From assembly GCA_030151165.1 (NCBI GenBank), contig JASLEM010000418.1, forward strand, positions 1-27,556: a DNA stretch of 27,556 bases, read 5' to 3'. Positions 15,812 to 23,112 of this stretch are shown piece after piece. Source of the DNA: Burkholderiaceae bacterium. GTDB taxonomy: Bacteria; Pseudomonadota; Gammaproteobacteria; Burkholderiales; Burkholderiaceae. A model generated the notes under the pieces. That model was not told where the DNA came from and did not search any database. It saw nothing but the letters and a program-made list of their open reading frames with translations. Within the stretch, counting starts at the first letter, position 1, and each line of letters opens with the position of its first letter. The position numbers and the translations under genes are program-made.

Positions 15812-16336
15812 TCAGCCCTGCTTGCGGCGCTTGGCCATGAAGCCCAGCAGCGCCAGCCCCGACAGCAGGAGCGCGGCGTTCGCGGGCTCCGGCGCGTCCG
15901 AGGCGCCGCCGCCGGATTCGTTCGCATAGGCTTCGAAGTCGTAGGCCGAGCCGGCGAGGACGCTGGTGGCCATGATCTCGAAGTAGTAGTTCCCGGTCGG
16001 CAGCGACATGTACATGTGCTCCGTCGCGGTGTTGTTGAACGGCATGGGGTCGCCGACCTGCGACCCCGAGCCGACCGCGCCCGAGAACAGGGTGAACGTG
16101 GCGCCGGGCATCGAGACGGAGCGTGCCTCGAATTCCTCGCCGTAGCCGTCCACGTCGGACGTCGCGTCGATGTTGAACGTGTAGATGTCGTCGACCGGAC
16201 CGGCCGCATCGTGGTACGTGATGTAAGCGACGTCGGCGGTGGGGCCGAGCGTGCCCCAGTCCGTCACGTTGGTGGCCGATGCGCTTGCACCGACACAGGC
16301 GAGCGCGATCAAGGTCAGGCAGGATTTCAGTTTCAT
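15812..16336 (-). CDS. PEP-CTERM sorting domain protein
   Basis: This 174-residue exported protein has a signal peptide (MKLKSCLTLIALACVGASAS, cleavage near 21) and a C-terminal sorting signal: Pro149-Glu150-Pro151, a hydrophobic helix 153-167, and basic KRRK at 169-172. PEP-CTERM proteins are processed by exosortase and usually end at the surface or in exopolysaccharide. The body reads VTDWGTLGPTADVAYITY then PVDDIYTFNIDATSD, resembling the FxDxF-type PEP-CTERM family, though that sub-assignment is tentative. ATG 16336 has AGGAGGA seven bases upstream. A GG-N10-GC promoter lies 27-42 bp before the start. Exosortase, PrsK and PrsR are not in the window and must be encoded elsewhere if the system is active. 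Confidence 0.9.
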   Translation of the reverse strand: MKLKSCLTLIALACVGASASATNVTDWGTLGPTADVAYITYHDAAGPVDDIYTFNIDATSDVDGYGEEFEARSVSMPGATFTLFSGAVGSGSQVGDPMPFNNTATEHMYMSLPTGNYYFEIMATSVLAGSAYDFEAYANESGGGASDAPEPANAALLLSGLALLGFMAKRRKQG

Positions 16337-16362
16337 GACGATTCCTCCTAGCAAGAGGCCTA

Positions 16363-16378
16363 TGCAACAGGGACCCCA
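16363..16378 (-). promoter_or_regulatory. Sigma-54-type (-24/-12) promoter of the PEP-CTERM gene
   Basis: On the minus strand, TGGGGTCCCTGTTGCA gives GG at -24, exactly 10 bases, and GC at -12, with the TTGCA -12 block perfect. Transcription would begin near 16352, just before the Shine-Dalgarno. PEP-CTERM genes are known to be driven by RpoN with the PrsK/PrsR two-component system, which supports the call. Confidence 0.65.
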
Positions 16379-16381
16379 GGC

Positions 16382-16396
16382 CACGGAAGGTCCGTG
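16382..16396. repeat. Short dyad next to the sigma-54-type promoter
   Basis: CACGGA-AGG-TCCGTG is a perfect 6-bp inverted repeat starting four bases upstream of the -24 element. It could bind a regulator or be chance. Enhancer-binding proteins normally act from further upstream. Confidence 0.35.
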
Positions 16397-17199
16397 TAAC
16401 CCTTTGCAACCGATGTTCCCGCGGCACTCGTCGTAAACCCTGATCAAGAGGCCACACGGCGAATCGAAGGGAGACCTGGATGTCCGCGGTCGGGAAAGCG
16501 CGCTTCCCGGGGCCCGCGGCTGGCCCGGCGGAACGATCGTTCCTTTGCATGGCTGGCGCATCGCCCGCTTTTGTGTGCGCACACTTATGCACCGAATGAG
16601 GGCTGCGCTTGAAACTCAAGGTGGCTCGCGCCAGCTCGACGGGCGATCCGGGCACTTTGTCGAATCTCGTAAAAACGAGTTTTTCGTGCCCGGCCGAGCA
16701 ACTTTCCAGCGCGCACCAGCATGGAACACCTTCAGCACGCTGAAGGTCTCCCCATACTGCACTTTCACCGGCGATCCAAGGGGTCGAGGTTGCTGGCAGA
16801 TACCCTTGCCGAGCTGAATCGGAAATATCTACTCGACCATTCGAAATGGGTTTCTTGCCATGGAAGAGCAGCACCTTGTTGCATCTTGGCGAGTATTTCC
16901 GTAGATGCTGCGGTAATATTCATCCGTCGTCGAAAAACGGCAACCAAGTCCGGAGTCAAGACCCCCTGGGATTCGACCCTGACGCACTCGCTGCTCTGGC
17001 GAGTTCCACGCGACCGTCCAACCGTCGCCAGGAACCCGACAACAGCGCCTTGCAACGCACGCCCGCTTCCGGTCGCGCGCTGCATGTCCACACCCGGCGG
17101 GTCCGGCGTGATGGCGTGCTGGTCACGATGCTCCGTTGCGTCGGGATTGCCATGTCCTCCCGAGCCTGCCGATGAGTTCAGTTCATCGAAGGATCTCTC
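16397..17199. other. About 0.8 kb without a convincing gene, upstream of the sedolisin gene
   Basis: No frame here gives a recognisable protein. The longest plus frame, 16721-17203, has a mixed composition with many Cys, Arg and Pro and no family signal; minus-strand frames are tails of shadows of the sedolisin gene. Base composition is less GC-rich around 16810-16925. Contents seen are a 46-bp hairpin (16648-16693) and an imperfect inverted repeat, CGGAAATATCTACTCG (16820-16835) against CGAGTATTTCCG (16890-16901), the arms differing by a 4-base insertion. The stretch may hold a long regulatory region or leader for the sedolisin gene, or gene remnants. Confidence 0.5.
16648..16693. repeat. 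46-bp nested hairpin in the intergenic region
   Basis: Outer arms CCGGGCAC (16648-16655) and GTGCCCGG (16686-16693) pair perfectly over 8 bp. Inside, CTCGT (16666-16670) and ACGAG (16675-16679) form a second stem with an AAAA loop, followed by TTTTT (16680-16684). The inner part alone resembles a weak terminator; the whole resembles an extragenic palindrome or structured RNA. No second copy is obvious in the window. Confidence 0.55.
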
Positions 17200-19383
17200 T
17201 TGACTCGCAATCACAAGGCTCCGACGGCCGCCCGCGCTCCCGCCCTTGCCCTGTTCGTGGCCCTCCTCGGCGGCAGCCTCGCTGCCTGCGGCGGCGGCAG
17301 CACCGCCAGCGCGACGGCCAACCCGGCCTCGGCCACCGACGGCGACACCGCCACCACCACCTCCGCCCCCATCGTCGCGACCGCGGCGTCCTCGGCCGCC
17401 TCCGCAGCCACGACGTCCGCCGCGCTGGATGCCGAGCTCGCGAACTCCAGCGTCACGCCGACGTTCCACATGGCACCGGCGATGCCGGCCGAACCGTCGA
17501 TGGTCGACGTCGGCGGCACCAACGCGTCGGGCCACCAGGCGCCGCGCACGTTCGACATCGATCCGTCGGTCGCCGACCTGCCGACCCGCGGCCTCACGCC
17601 GCAATCGCTGGCCCAGCACATGAACGACGGCGCGCGCACGCGCATCGCGTCGGCCTCCGCCTCGACCACGCCCGCCACGACGGCGCGCGTGCTCACGGGC
17701 GCGGTCTACACGCCGGCGCAGATCCGCGCCGCCTACGGCCTGCCGGACCTGCCCGCCGTCGGCGCCGCGATCTCCGCGACGGTCGCGGCGACCCTCGGCC
17801 GCGGCCAGACGATCTATGTGATCGACGCCCACCACGACGCCTCCGCGCTGGCCGACCTGAACGGCTTCTCGACGCGCTTCGGCCTGCCGACCTGCACCGC
17901 CGTTCCCATCGCGACCACCGCCACGCTGCCGCTGGCCGCCGCGCCGGCCAACTGCACGCTGTCCGTCGTCTACGCCACCAGCGCGAAGACGATGACCACC
18001 ACGGCGCCGACCTACGACGCCAGCTGGGCGCCCGAGAGCAAGATCGACATCCAGTGGGCGCACGCGATCGCGCCGCTCGCCCGCATCGTGCTGATCGAGA
18101 CGCCCGACTCGATGACCAACAACCTGCTCGGCGGCATCGGCCTCGCCAACCGCATGGGCGCCGGCGCGGTCTCGATGAGCTTCGGCCTGAACGATCCGGG
18201 CTGGGCCGCCAACGAAGATTCGGTGTTCACGACGACCGGCATGACCTACCTCGCGGCCACCGGCGACACCGGCGGCGTCGTCCAGTGGCCGGCGGTCTCG
18301 CCGAACGTGCTGGCCGTCGGCGGCACGGGCATGAACTGGTCGGGTTCGGGCACGCGCTACGAGCAGGCCTGGTTGCACGGTGGTGGCGGCGTGAGCCTCT
18401 ACGAAGCCGTGCCGACGTGGCAGGTGGGCCTGGTTCCCCACGGCGGCGCCGCGCTGGCCAAGCGCGCGCAGGCCGACGTGGCGTTCAACGCCAACCCGGT
18501 CACCGGCCAGTACATCTCGATGACGCTGCCCGGCGCCGCCACGGTGTGGCCCGCCTACGGCGGCACGAGCATCGCGGCCCCGCAATGGGCCGGCATCATC
18601 GCGGTCGCGAACGCGATCCGCGCCGCGAACGCGAAGACCGCGCTCGGCGACATCCACGCGCTGCTGTACAAGACGATCGCGCCGGTGCCGGGCACCTACG
18701 CCGCGGCCTTCAGCGACATCGTCGACGGCACCAACGGCACCTGCGCGCTCTGCTCGGCCGGCACCGGCTTCGACACCGCCACGGGCTGGGGCACGCCGAA
18801 CGTCGCCGCGCTGCTGCCGCTGCTGACGGGCGTCGCCAGCACCGCCAGCACGCCGACCGCCACGCCGGTCGCCATCCCGACCGTTCCGGGCGGCGCGCTC
18901 GTCGGCCGCAACGCGACGGTGTTCGGCAAGTCGCTGGCCATCACGGCAACCTTCGGCGCGACGACCTACACGATGACGGGCGCGCCCGCCGGCACGACGA
19001 TCGATGCCTACGGCGTGCTGCGCTGGACGGCGCCGGTCACGGGCAACTACACGTTCGTCGTCAAGGCCACCACCAGTGGCGGCAGCGCGAGCGCGACGTA
19101 CACGCTGAAGATCATCCCGAACGTGCCGACGGTGTTCACCGGCAGCGCCGCTCTCACGGCGACCCACGGCGTCGCGTTCACGTCGACGATCACCGCGACC
19201 GATCCGAATACCGGCGTGATGACCTACACGATGACGGGCGCGCCGGCCGGCATGACCCTGGTTCCCGGCTCGGGCGTGCTGTCGTGGAAGGCCCCCGTGG
19301 CCGGCACGTACACCTTCGTGGTCACGGCCGCGGACAACTACGGCCTCAGCTCGACGCGCACGTACACGCTCACCGTGCACTGA
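17200..19383 (+). CDS. Sedolisin (peptidase S53) lipoprotein with two C-terminal Ig-like repeats
   Basis: The start is TTG 17200, with AAGGA six bases upstream. The 727-residue product has a lipoprotein signal ending in LAAC (Cys30), a Ser/Thr/Ala-rich linker, then a catalytic domain. Sedolisin residues are visible: Glu279 and Asp283 in APESKIDIQW, oxyanion Asp356 in ATGDTGG, and nucleophile Ser457 in GGTSIAAPQWAG. The calcium-site region DIVDGTNG...GFDTATGWGTPN ends the domain near 545. Sedolisins are serine-carboxyl endopeptidases, generally acid-active. After a Thr/Pro linker, two Ig-like repeats (about 570-640 and 645-727) share the exact decapeptide TYTMTGAPAG and resemble He_PIG-type domains. 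The protein is probably displayed on the membrane or secreted. A classical prodomain is not clear; the segment at about 75-170 is a candidate. Confidence 0.9.
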   Translation: MTRNHKAPTAARAPALALFVALLGGSLAACGGGSTASATANPASATDGDTATTTSAPIVATAASSAASAATTSAALDAELANSSVTPTFHMAPAMPAEPSMVDVGGTNASGHQAPRTFDIDPSVADLPTRGLTPQSLAQHMNDGARTRIASASASTTPATTARVLTGAVYTPAQIRAAYGLPDLPAVGAAISATVAATLGRGQTIYVIDAHHDASALADLNGFSTRFGLPTCTAVPIATTATLPLAAAPANCTLSVVYATSAKTMTTTAPTYDASWAPESKIDIQWAHAIAPLARIVLIETPDSMTNNLLGGIGLANRMGAGAVSMSFGLNDPGWAANEDSVFTTTGMTYLAATGDTGGVVQWPAVSPNVLAVGGTGMNWSGSGTRYEQAWLHGGGGVSLYEAVPTWQVGLVPHGGAALAKRAQADVAFNANPVTGQYISMTLPGAATVWPAYGGTSIAAPQWAGIIAVANAIRAANAKTALGDIHALLYKTIAPVPGTYAAAFSDIVDGTNGTCALCSAGTGFDTATGWGTPNVAALLPLLTGVASTASTPTATPVAIPTVPGGALVGRNATVFGKSLAITATFGATTYTMTGAPAGTTIDAYGVLRWTAPVTGNYTFVVKATTSGGSASATYTLKIIPNVPTVFTGSAALTATHGVAFTSTITATDPNTGVMTYTMTGAPAGMTLVPGSGVLSWKAPVAGTYTFVVTAADNYGLSSTRTYTLTVH

Positions 19384-19418
19384 TCGCGCAAGCCGGCCCG
19401 CGCCGGCCTGCCACTCCG

Positions 19419-19445
19419 AACGCCCGCCTCGCCGCGGGCGTTTTT
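19419..19445 (+). terminator. Intrinsic terminator after the sedolisin gene
   Basis: AACGCCCGC and GCGGGCGTT form a perfect 9-bp stem around a CTCGCC loop, followed by further Ts. It lies 36 bp after the sedolisin stop and before the convergent nucleosidase gene. Confidence 0.9.
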
Positions 19446-19467
19446 CATGGCGCAGCGCCGGCCCCGT

Positions 19468-20553
19468 TCAATGCGCGGCGGGCCGCTTCGCCCAGTCATC
19501 GAGGAACGCCAGCGTCACCGCGGCCTCGTTCGTCTCGGCCAGACCGCTCGCGAACAGCGCGACGACATCGGGGTTGAATTCCTCCGCGCCCGCGAGGTCG
19601 CTGAGGCTGCGGAACGCGATGTACGGGATGGCGTTGGCGTAGGCCACGTGCGCGAGGGCGGCGGTCTCCATCTCGAAGGTCTCCGCGTGCAACTGCTCGA
19701 ACAGGTAGGCGCGGTACTGCGGGTTCGCGAGGAAGGCCGAGCCCGAGACGCCGCGGCCGCCGACGATCACCCGCGGCTGCGACTTCACGCACAGCTTCGG
19801 ATCCGGCTCGGTCGCGGGCGCGACGCGCGCGCGCGGGCCGCAACGCTCGAGCACCGGGTGGATGTCGCGCGCCACGGCGAGCATCGCGGCGTCGACGGGA
19901 TAGTCGAAGCGGAACTCGCCGCCGGGCGCGTTGGCCGCGGTCATCACGAAGTTCTCGCGCATGAACAGGCCGGTCGGCGCCTGGTGGCGGGCATCGAGCT
20001 CGAACGGCGGCACGGGCTTGCCGTCGACGGTCGCGAGCTTCAGCCCGAGGCACGACACGTCCGCCGGCTTGCCGCAGGCCGCGGGCAGCACGCTGTCGCG
20101 ATTCCAGAAGACCTCCAGGGGCATGGCCCAACGGTCGGGAATCGTCACGTCGCCGACGTGGTGCGCCGGGTTCACGCCGCCTGCGATGCCGGACATCACG
20201 AGCCGCTCGACCGCGAAGTGGTCGACCATCAGCTGCGTGACCATCGTCGAATTGATCATGCTCACGCCGCTCAGCACGATCACCACGGGGTTGCCGCGCA
20301 GCGTGCCGGTGGTGAAGCGGTTGCCGTTGAGCATCCAGGTGCGCGCATCGTGCGTCTGGGCGACGAGGATGTCGGCTTCCTGGCCGAAGGCCGAGACGAT
20401 GCCGATGCGCGGCGTGCAGTCGCTGAGGCAGGCGCGCGCCGCGGGGGCGGCGGACGCAGCAGGCGCGACGGGTGCGGCATTCGCGGGCGTGGCGGCGTGG
20501 GCGCCGCCGGCCAGGCCGAGGGCCAGCAGCGCCGCGAGGGTCGGTGATCTCAA
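19468..20553 (-). CDS. Exported nucleoside phosphorylase/nucleosidase-family protein (MTA/SAH nucleosidase-like)
   Basis: I start at TTG 20553 because GGAG lies six bases upstream, giving a clean signal peptide (MRSPTLAALLALGLAGGAHA) in a 361-residue product. The body is a PNP/UDP-family fold: RIGIVSAFGQEADIL (Glu59 aligning with MTAN Glu12), LSGVSMINSTMVTQL, VMSGIAGGVNPAHHVGDV, ETFEMETAALAHVA (Glu294, Glu296) and FRSLSDLAG (Asp319 at the purine-N7 acid position). It is about 130 residues longer than cytosolic MTAN, through the signal peptide and a Cys-containing insertion at about 145-260. Export suggests release of bases from nucleosides in the periplasm. It follows the receptor gene on the same strand, separated by a terminator-like hairpin. 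Whether it is a hydrolase or a phosphorylase is undecided. Confidence 0.85.
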   Translation of the reverse strand: MRSPTLAALLALGLAGGAHAATPANAAPVAPAASAAPAARACLSDCTPRIGIVSAFGQEADILVAQTHDARTWMLNGNRFTTGTLRGNPVVIVLSGVSMINSTMVTQLMVDHFAVERLVMSGIAGGVNPAHHVGDVTIPDRWAMPLEVFWNRDSVLPAACGKPADVSCLGLKLATVDGKPVPPFELDARHQAPTGLFMRENFVMTAANAPGGEFRFDYPVDAAMLAVARDIHPVLERCGPRARVAPATEPDPKLCVKSQPRVIVGGRGVSGSAFLANPQYRAYLFEQLHAETFEMETAALAHVAYANAIPYIAFRSLSDLAGAEEFNPDVVALFASGLAETNEAAVTLAFLDDWAKRPAAH

Positions 20554-20563
20554 GGCTGTCTCC

Positions 20564-20610
20564 AAAAAAAAGGCGTCGATCGCCCGAGCCTGCCGCTCGA
20601 GCCGATCGAC
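20564..20610 (-). terminator. Terminator-like hairpin between the TonB receptor and nucleosidase genes
   Basis: On the minus strand, GTCGATCG and CGATCGAC (8 bp), one bulged G, then CTCGAGC and GCTCGGG (7 bp, one G-T pair) enclose a GGCAG loop; GCC and eight Ts follow. The T-run touches the GGAG Shine-Dalgarno of the nucleosidase gene. It can act as terminator or attenuator, lowering expression of the second gene. Confidence 0.8.
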
Positions 20611-20646
20611 GCTGATCCCAGGTCTTGATGGCAGTGCGGAAAACGC

Positions 20647-22941
20647 TCAGAACGTCGACTTGAACTGCACGCCCCACGTGCGCGGGTCGTTGATGAAGCC
20701 GGTCAGGTTGTTGAAGTCGATCGCGCCGGTGACGCGGATCTGGTTCGTCACGTTGCGCACGAACGCGGCGACTTCGTACTTGCCATTGTCCCAGTCGTAG
20801 CCCGAACGCAGGCCGCCGATCGTCATCGCCTTGCCGGTGAACTCCTTCGACTCGTACAGGAAGAAGTTGACCTTGCTGCGGTACGACCAGTCGGTGAACG
20901 CGAACCACTCGCCGCCATTGCCCATCGGGATGCCGTACCGCGCCGTGATGTTGGCCACGACCTTCGGCGCCTGCGGCAGCGGGTTGCCGTCGACGTAGGC
21001 GACCGTCGTCGTGCCGAGCGTCGCTTCGCGGTTGGTCACGGTGCACGAACCGCAGACACCCACCGTCAGGCCCGGATCCTTGATCTTGGTGAAGTTGTAG
21101 CTGCCGTTCAGGGTCACCAGCAGGTTGTCCAGCAGGTAGGCGTCGAGGTTCAGCTCGAAGCCGTCGCCTTCGACCTTGTGGGCGCTGAGCAGCAGCGTCT
21201 TGTTGTCGGAGCCGCCGACGGCGCTCAGCTGCTGGTTCTTCACGTCGTAGTGGAAGACGTCCGCCGACACGCGAGCGCGCTTGTCGAACAGGTCGGACTT
21301 CACGCCGAACTCGTACGACGTGTTCGTCTCGGGACGTGCCGAGCTCACCGGGTTGAAGTCGGACGCCGGGAAGATGCTGGACGCGCGGAAGCCGGTGGCG
21401 ACGCGCGCGTAGACATTGGTGTCGGCGGTGAGCGAGTAGGTGCCGCTCAGGTCCCACGTCGTGCGCGAGTCCTTCGTGCTCTTGGTCAGGCCGGCGCTGT
21501 CGTCGACGCCGCTGTCGGACACGGGCGTCGTCACGAGCGACTTCTTGTCCTGCGTGTAGCGCAGGCCGCCGCGTACCTTGAAGTCCTTCGTGATGTCGTA
21601 GCCGAGCGAGCCGAACAGCGCCCAGGCGTTGTTCTTCTGGCCGGCGTCGACCTCGGTGTCCGGGCCGCCGAACAGCGTGTCGTAGGCCAGGCTGTGGATG
21701 TCGTACTGCTCGTGGAACAGGTACAGGCCGCCCTGCGCCGTCAGCGGGCCGGCGGTGTATTCCGCGCGGAACTCCTGGCTCAGCTGCTCGTGGCCGTGCA
21801 TCGCGTCGGAGGTCTCGTCCGCGAACGGGATGAAGCCCGGGCCCATCGGCGGGTCGTAGGACGCGCCGTAGCCGCCGTCGACGTCGCCGCGGCTGAAGGA
21901 CTGGACGTGCTCCCAGCCGGTGATCGAGTTCAGCGTCAGGTTGTCGTTCAACACCCACTTCAGGTGCGCACTCGCGCCTTCGTTCTCGAGCGTCTGCTTG
22001 TTGCCGCCGTCGAACTGCACCTGGTACGGATCGAAGCCCGGCACGAGGTTGTTCGTGCCCGGCTGGATGATGTTGGCGCGGAACAGGCGCGCGGTGCCGT
22101 CGAGGTCGCGGCCGTGGACGTTGAACAGCGCGCTGAACGTGCCCGAGGGCTTGTACAGCAGCTGCACGCGCGCGGCTTCGTCGTCGTAGCCTTCGAGCGG
22201 GCCGGTCTGCTGCTTCGGTGCGGTGTTGGTGACCCAGTTGTCGCGGTGCTGCGACTGCGCCGACACGCGGATCGCCCAGTCCGGGCCGATCGGCGTGTTG
22301 TAGGCGCCTTCGAGGTTGATCGTGTTGAAGCGGCCCCAGCTCGCGTTGAAGTAGCCGCCCACGAGGCGACCCGGCTTCACCGAGTCGACCTTCACCACGC
22401 CGGCCGGCGTGTTGCGGCCGAACAGCGTGCCCTGCGGGCCGGCGAGCACTTCGACGTCGGCGGTGTCGAAGATCGGGAAGCCCTTCAGGATCGGGTTCTC
22501 CTGGACGACGTCGTCATAGACCAGCGACACCGGCTGCGACGCGTTCAGGTGGAAGTCGGTGTTGCCATAGCCGCGGATGTAGAAGCGCGGGAACGCGCGG
22601 CCGAACGACGACTCGATGTTCAGGCTCGGCACGCGGCCCGACAGCGCGCGGATGTCCTCGCCCGAGGAGTTGATGACGTCCAGCGCCTCGCCGCTGACCT
22701 GCGACACCGAGATCGGCACGTCCTTGATGTTTTCGGTGACGCGCTCGGCGGTCACGGTCACGGTCTGCAGCGTGCCGGCCTGGGCGGCCGACGACGCGGC
22801 GGCGTCCGGCGCGGCGGCGGCCTGCGACCAGGCGGCGCCGTGCGCGAACGCCAGGCCGATCAGCAGGGCCAGCGGCTTGACCGCGGTGCGAAGGCCGGTG
22901 GAATGCCGCGATGTCTGGCGGGGAGTGGTGCGTCTCGTCAT
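20647..22941 (-). CDS. TonB-dependent outer-membrane receptor
   Basis: This 764-residue protein has a signal peptide (cleavage near AAWSQA, about residue 40), a TonB-box region and plug start TLQTVTVTAERVTENIKDVPIS, plug motifs PRFYIRGYGNTDF and VLAGPQGTLFGRNTPAGVV, and a 22-strand-type barrel of alternating aromatic strands ending in Phe (WGVQFKSTF). ATG 22941 opens a twin-Arg-rich n-region (MTRRTTPRQTSRH) and is preceded by AGGA at nine bases. Such receptors import scarce substrates using TonB and proton-motive force. The sequence does not tell the ligand. It is followed by an exported nucleosidase and faces purine-degradation genes, so a purine, nucleoside or allantoin-like ligand is inferred. 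A siderophore receptor is a less supported alternative. Confidence 0.93.
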   Translation of the reverse strand: MTRRTTPRQTSRHSTGLRTAVKPLALLIGLAFAHGAAWSQAAAAPDAAASSAAQAGTLQTVTVTAERVTENIKDVPISVSQVSGEALDVINSSGEDIRALSGRVPSLNIESSFGRAFPRFYIRGYGNTDFHLNASQPVSLVYDDVVQENPILKGFPIFDTADVEVLAGPQGTLFGRNTPAGVVKVDSVKPGRLVGGYFNASWGRFNTINLEGAYNTPIGPDWAIRVSAQSQHRDNWVTNTAPKQQTGPLEGYDDEAARVQLLYKPSGTFSALFNVHGRDLDGTARLFRANIIQPGTNNLVPGFDPYQVQFDGGNKQTLENEGASAHLKWVLNDNLTLNSITGWEHVQSFSRGDVDGGYGASYDPPMGPGFIPFADETSDAMHGHEQLSQEFRAEYTAGPLTAQGGLYLFHEQYDIHSLAYDTLFGGPDTEVDAGQKNNAWALFGSLGYDITKDFKVRGGLRYTQDKKSLVTTPVSDSGVDDSAGLTKSTKDSRTTWDLSGTYSLTADTNVYARVATGFRASSIFPASDFNPVSSARPETNTSYEFGVKSDLFDKRARVSADVFHYDVKNQQLSAVGGSDNKTLLLSAHKVEGDGFELNLDAYLLDNLLVTLNGSYNFTKIKDPGLTVGVCGSCTVTNREATLGTTTVAYVDGNPLPQAPKVVANITARYGIPMGNGGEWFAFTDWSYRSKVNFFLYESKEFTGKAMTIGGLRSGYDWDNGKYEVAAFVRNVTNQIRVTGAIDFNNLTGFINDPRTWGVQFKSTF

Positions 22942-23112
22942 GGCAGGGCGTCCTGAGGTTTTGTGTAGTTGAGGTAAAGCAAGACAGGGGCCAAATTCAC
23001 AGCTATGCGCTTGGTCGTATGAACGATATCCATCAACGAGCATGGGTTCGCGGCCGCTGCGCCGGCAAGATAGCGTCTTCGACCTCGATCCACCCTCCGC
23101 GATTACCCCCCG
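22942..23112. promoter_or_regulatory. Divergent promoter region of the TonB receptor and PuuE genes
   Basis: This 171-bp gap must hold both promoters. It is less GC-rich between about 22955 and 23035 and contains GATATC within TGAACGATATCCATCA. I see no convincing -35/-10 pair or Fur-box-like repeat. Confidence 0.4.

Noticed and set aside
16795..16809. Possible sigma-54 promoter (TGGCAGATACCCTTGC) reading toward the sedolisin gene
   Set aside because: The GG to GC spacing is 11 rather than 10 bases, and sigma-54 spacing is strict.
16721..17203. 160-codon frame before the sedolisin gene
   Set aside because: No family signal, no good Shine-Dalgarno and unusual composition (many Cys, Arg, Pro); it overlaps the true gene start.
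22942..23112. Fur box or other iron-responsive site for the TonB receptor
   Set aside because: No convincing 19-bp inverted A/T-rich repeat is present; the gene context points to purines rather than iron.
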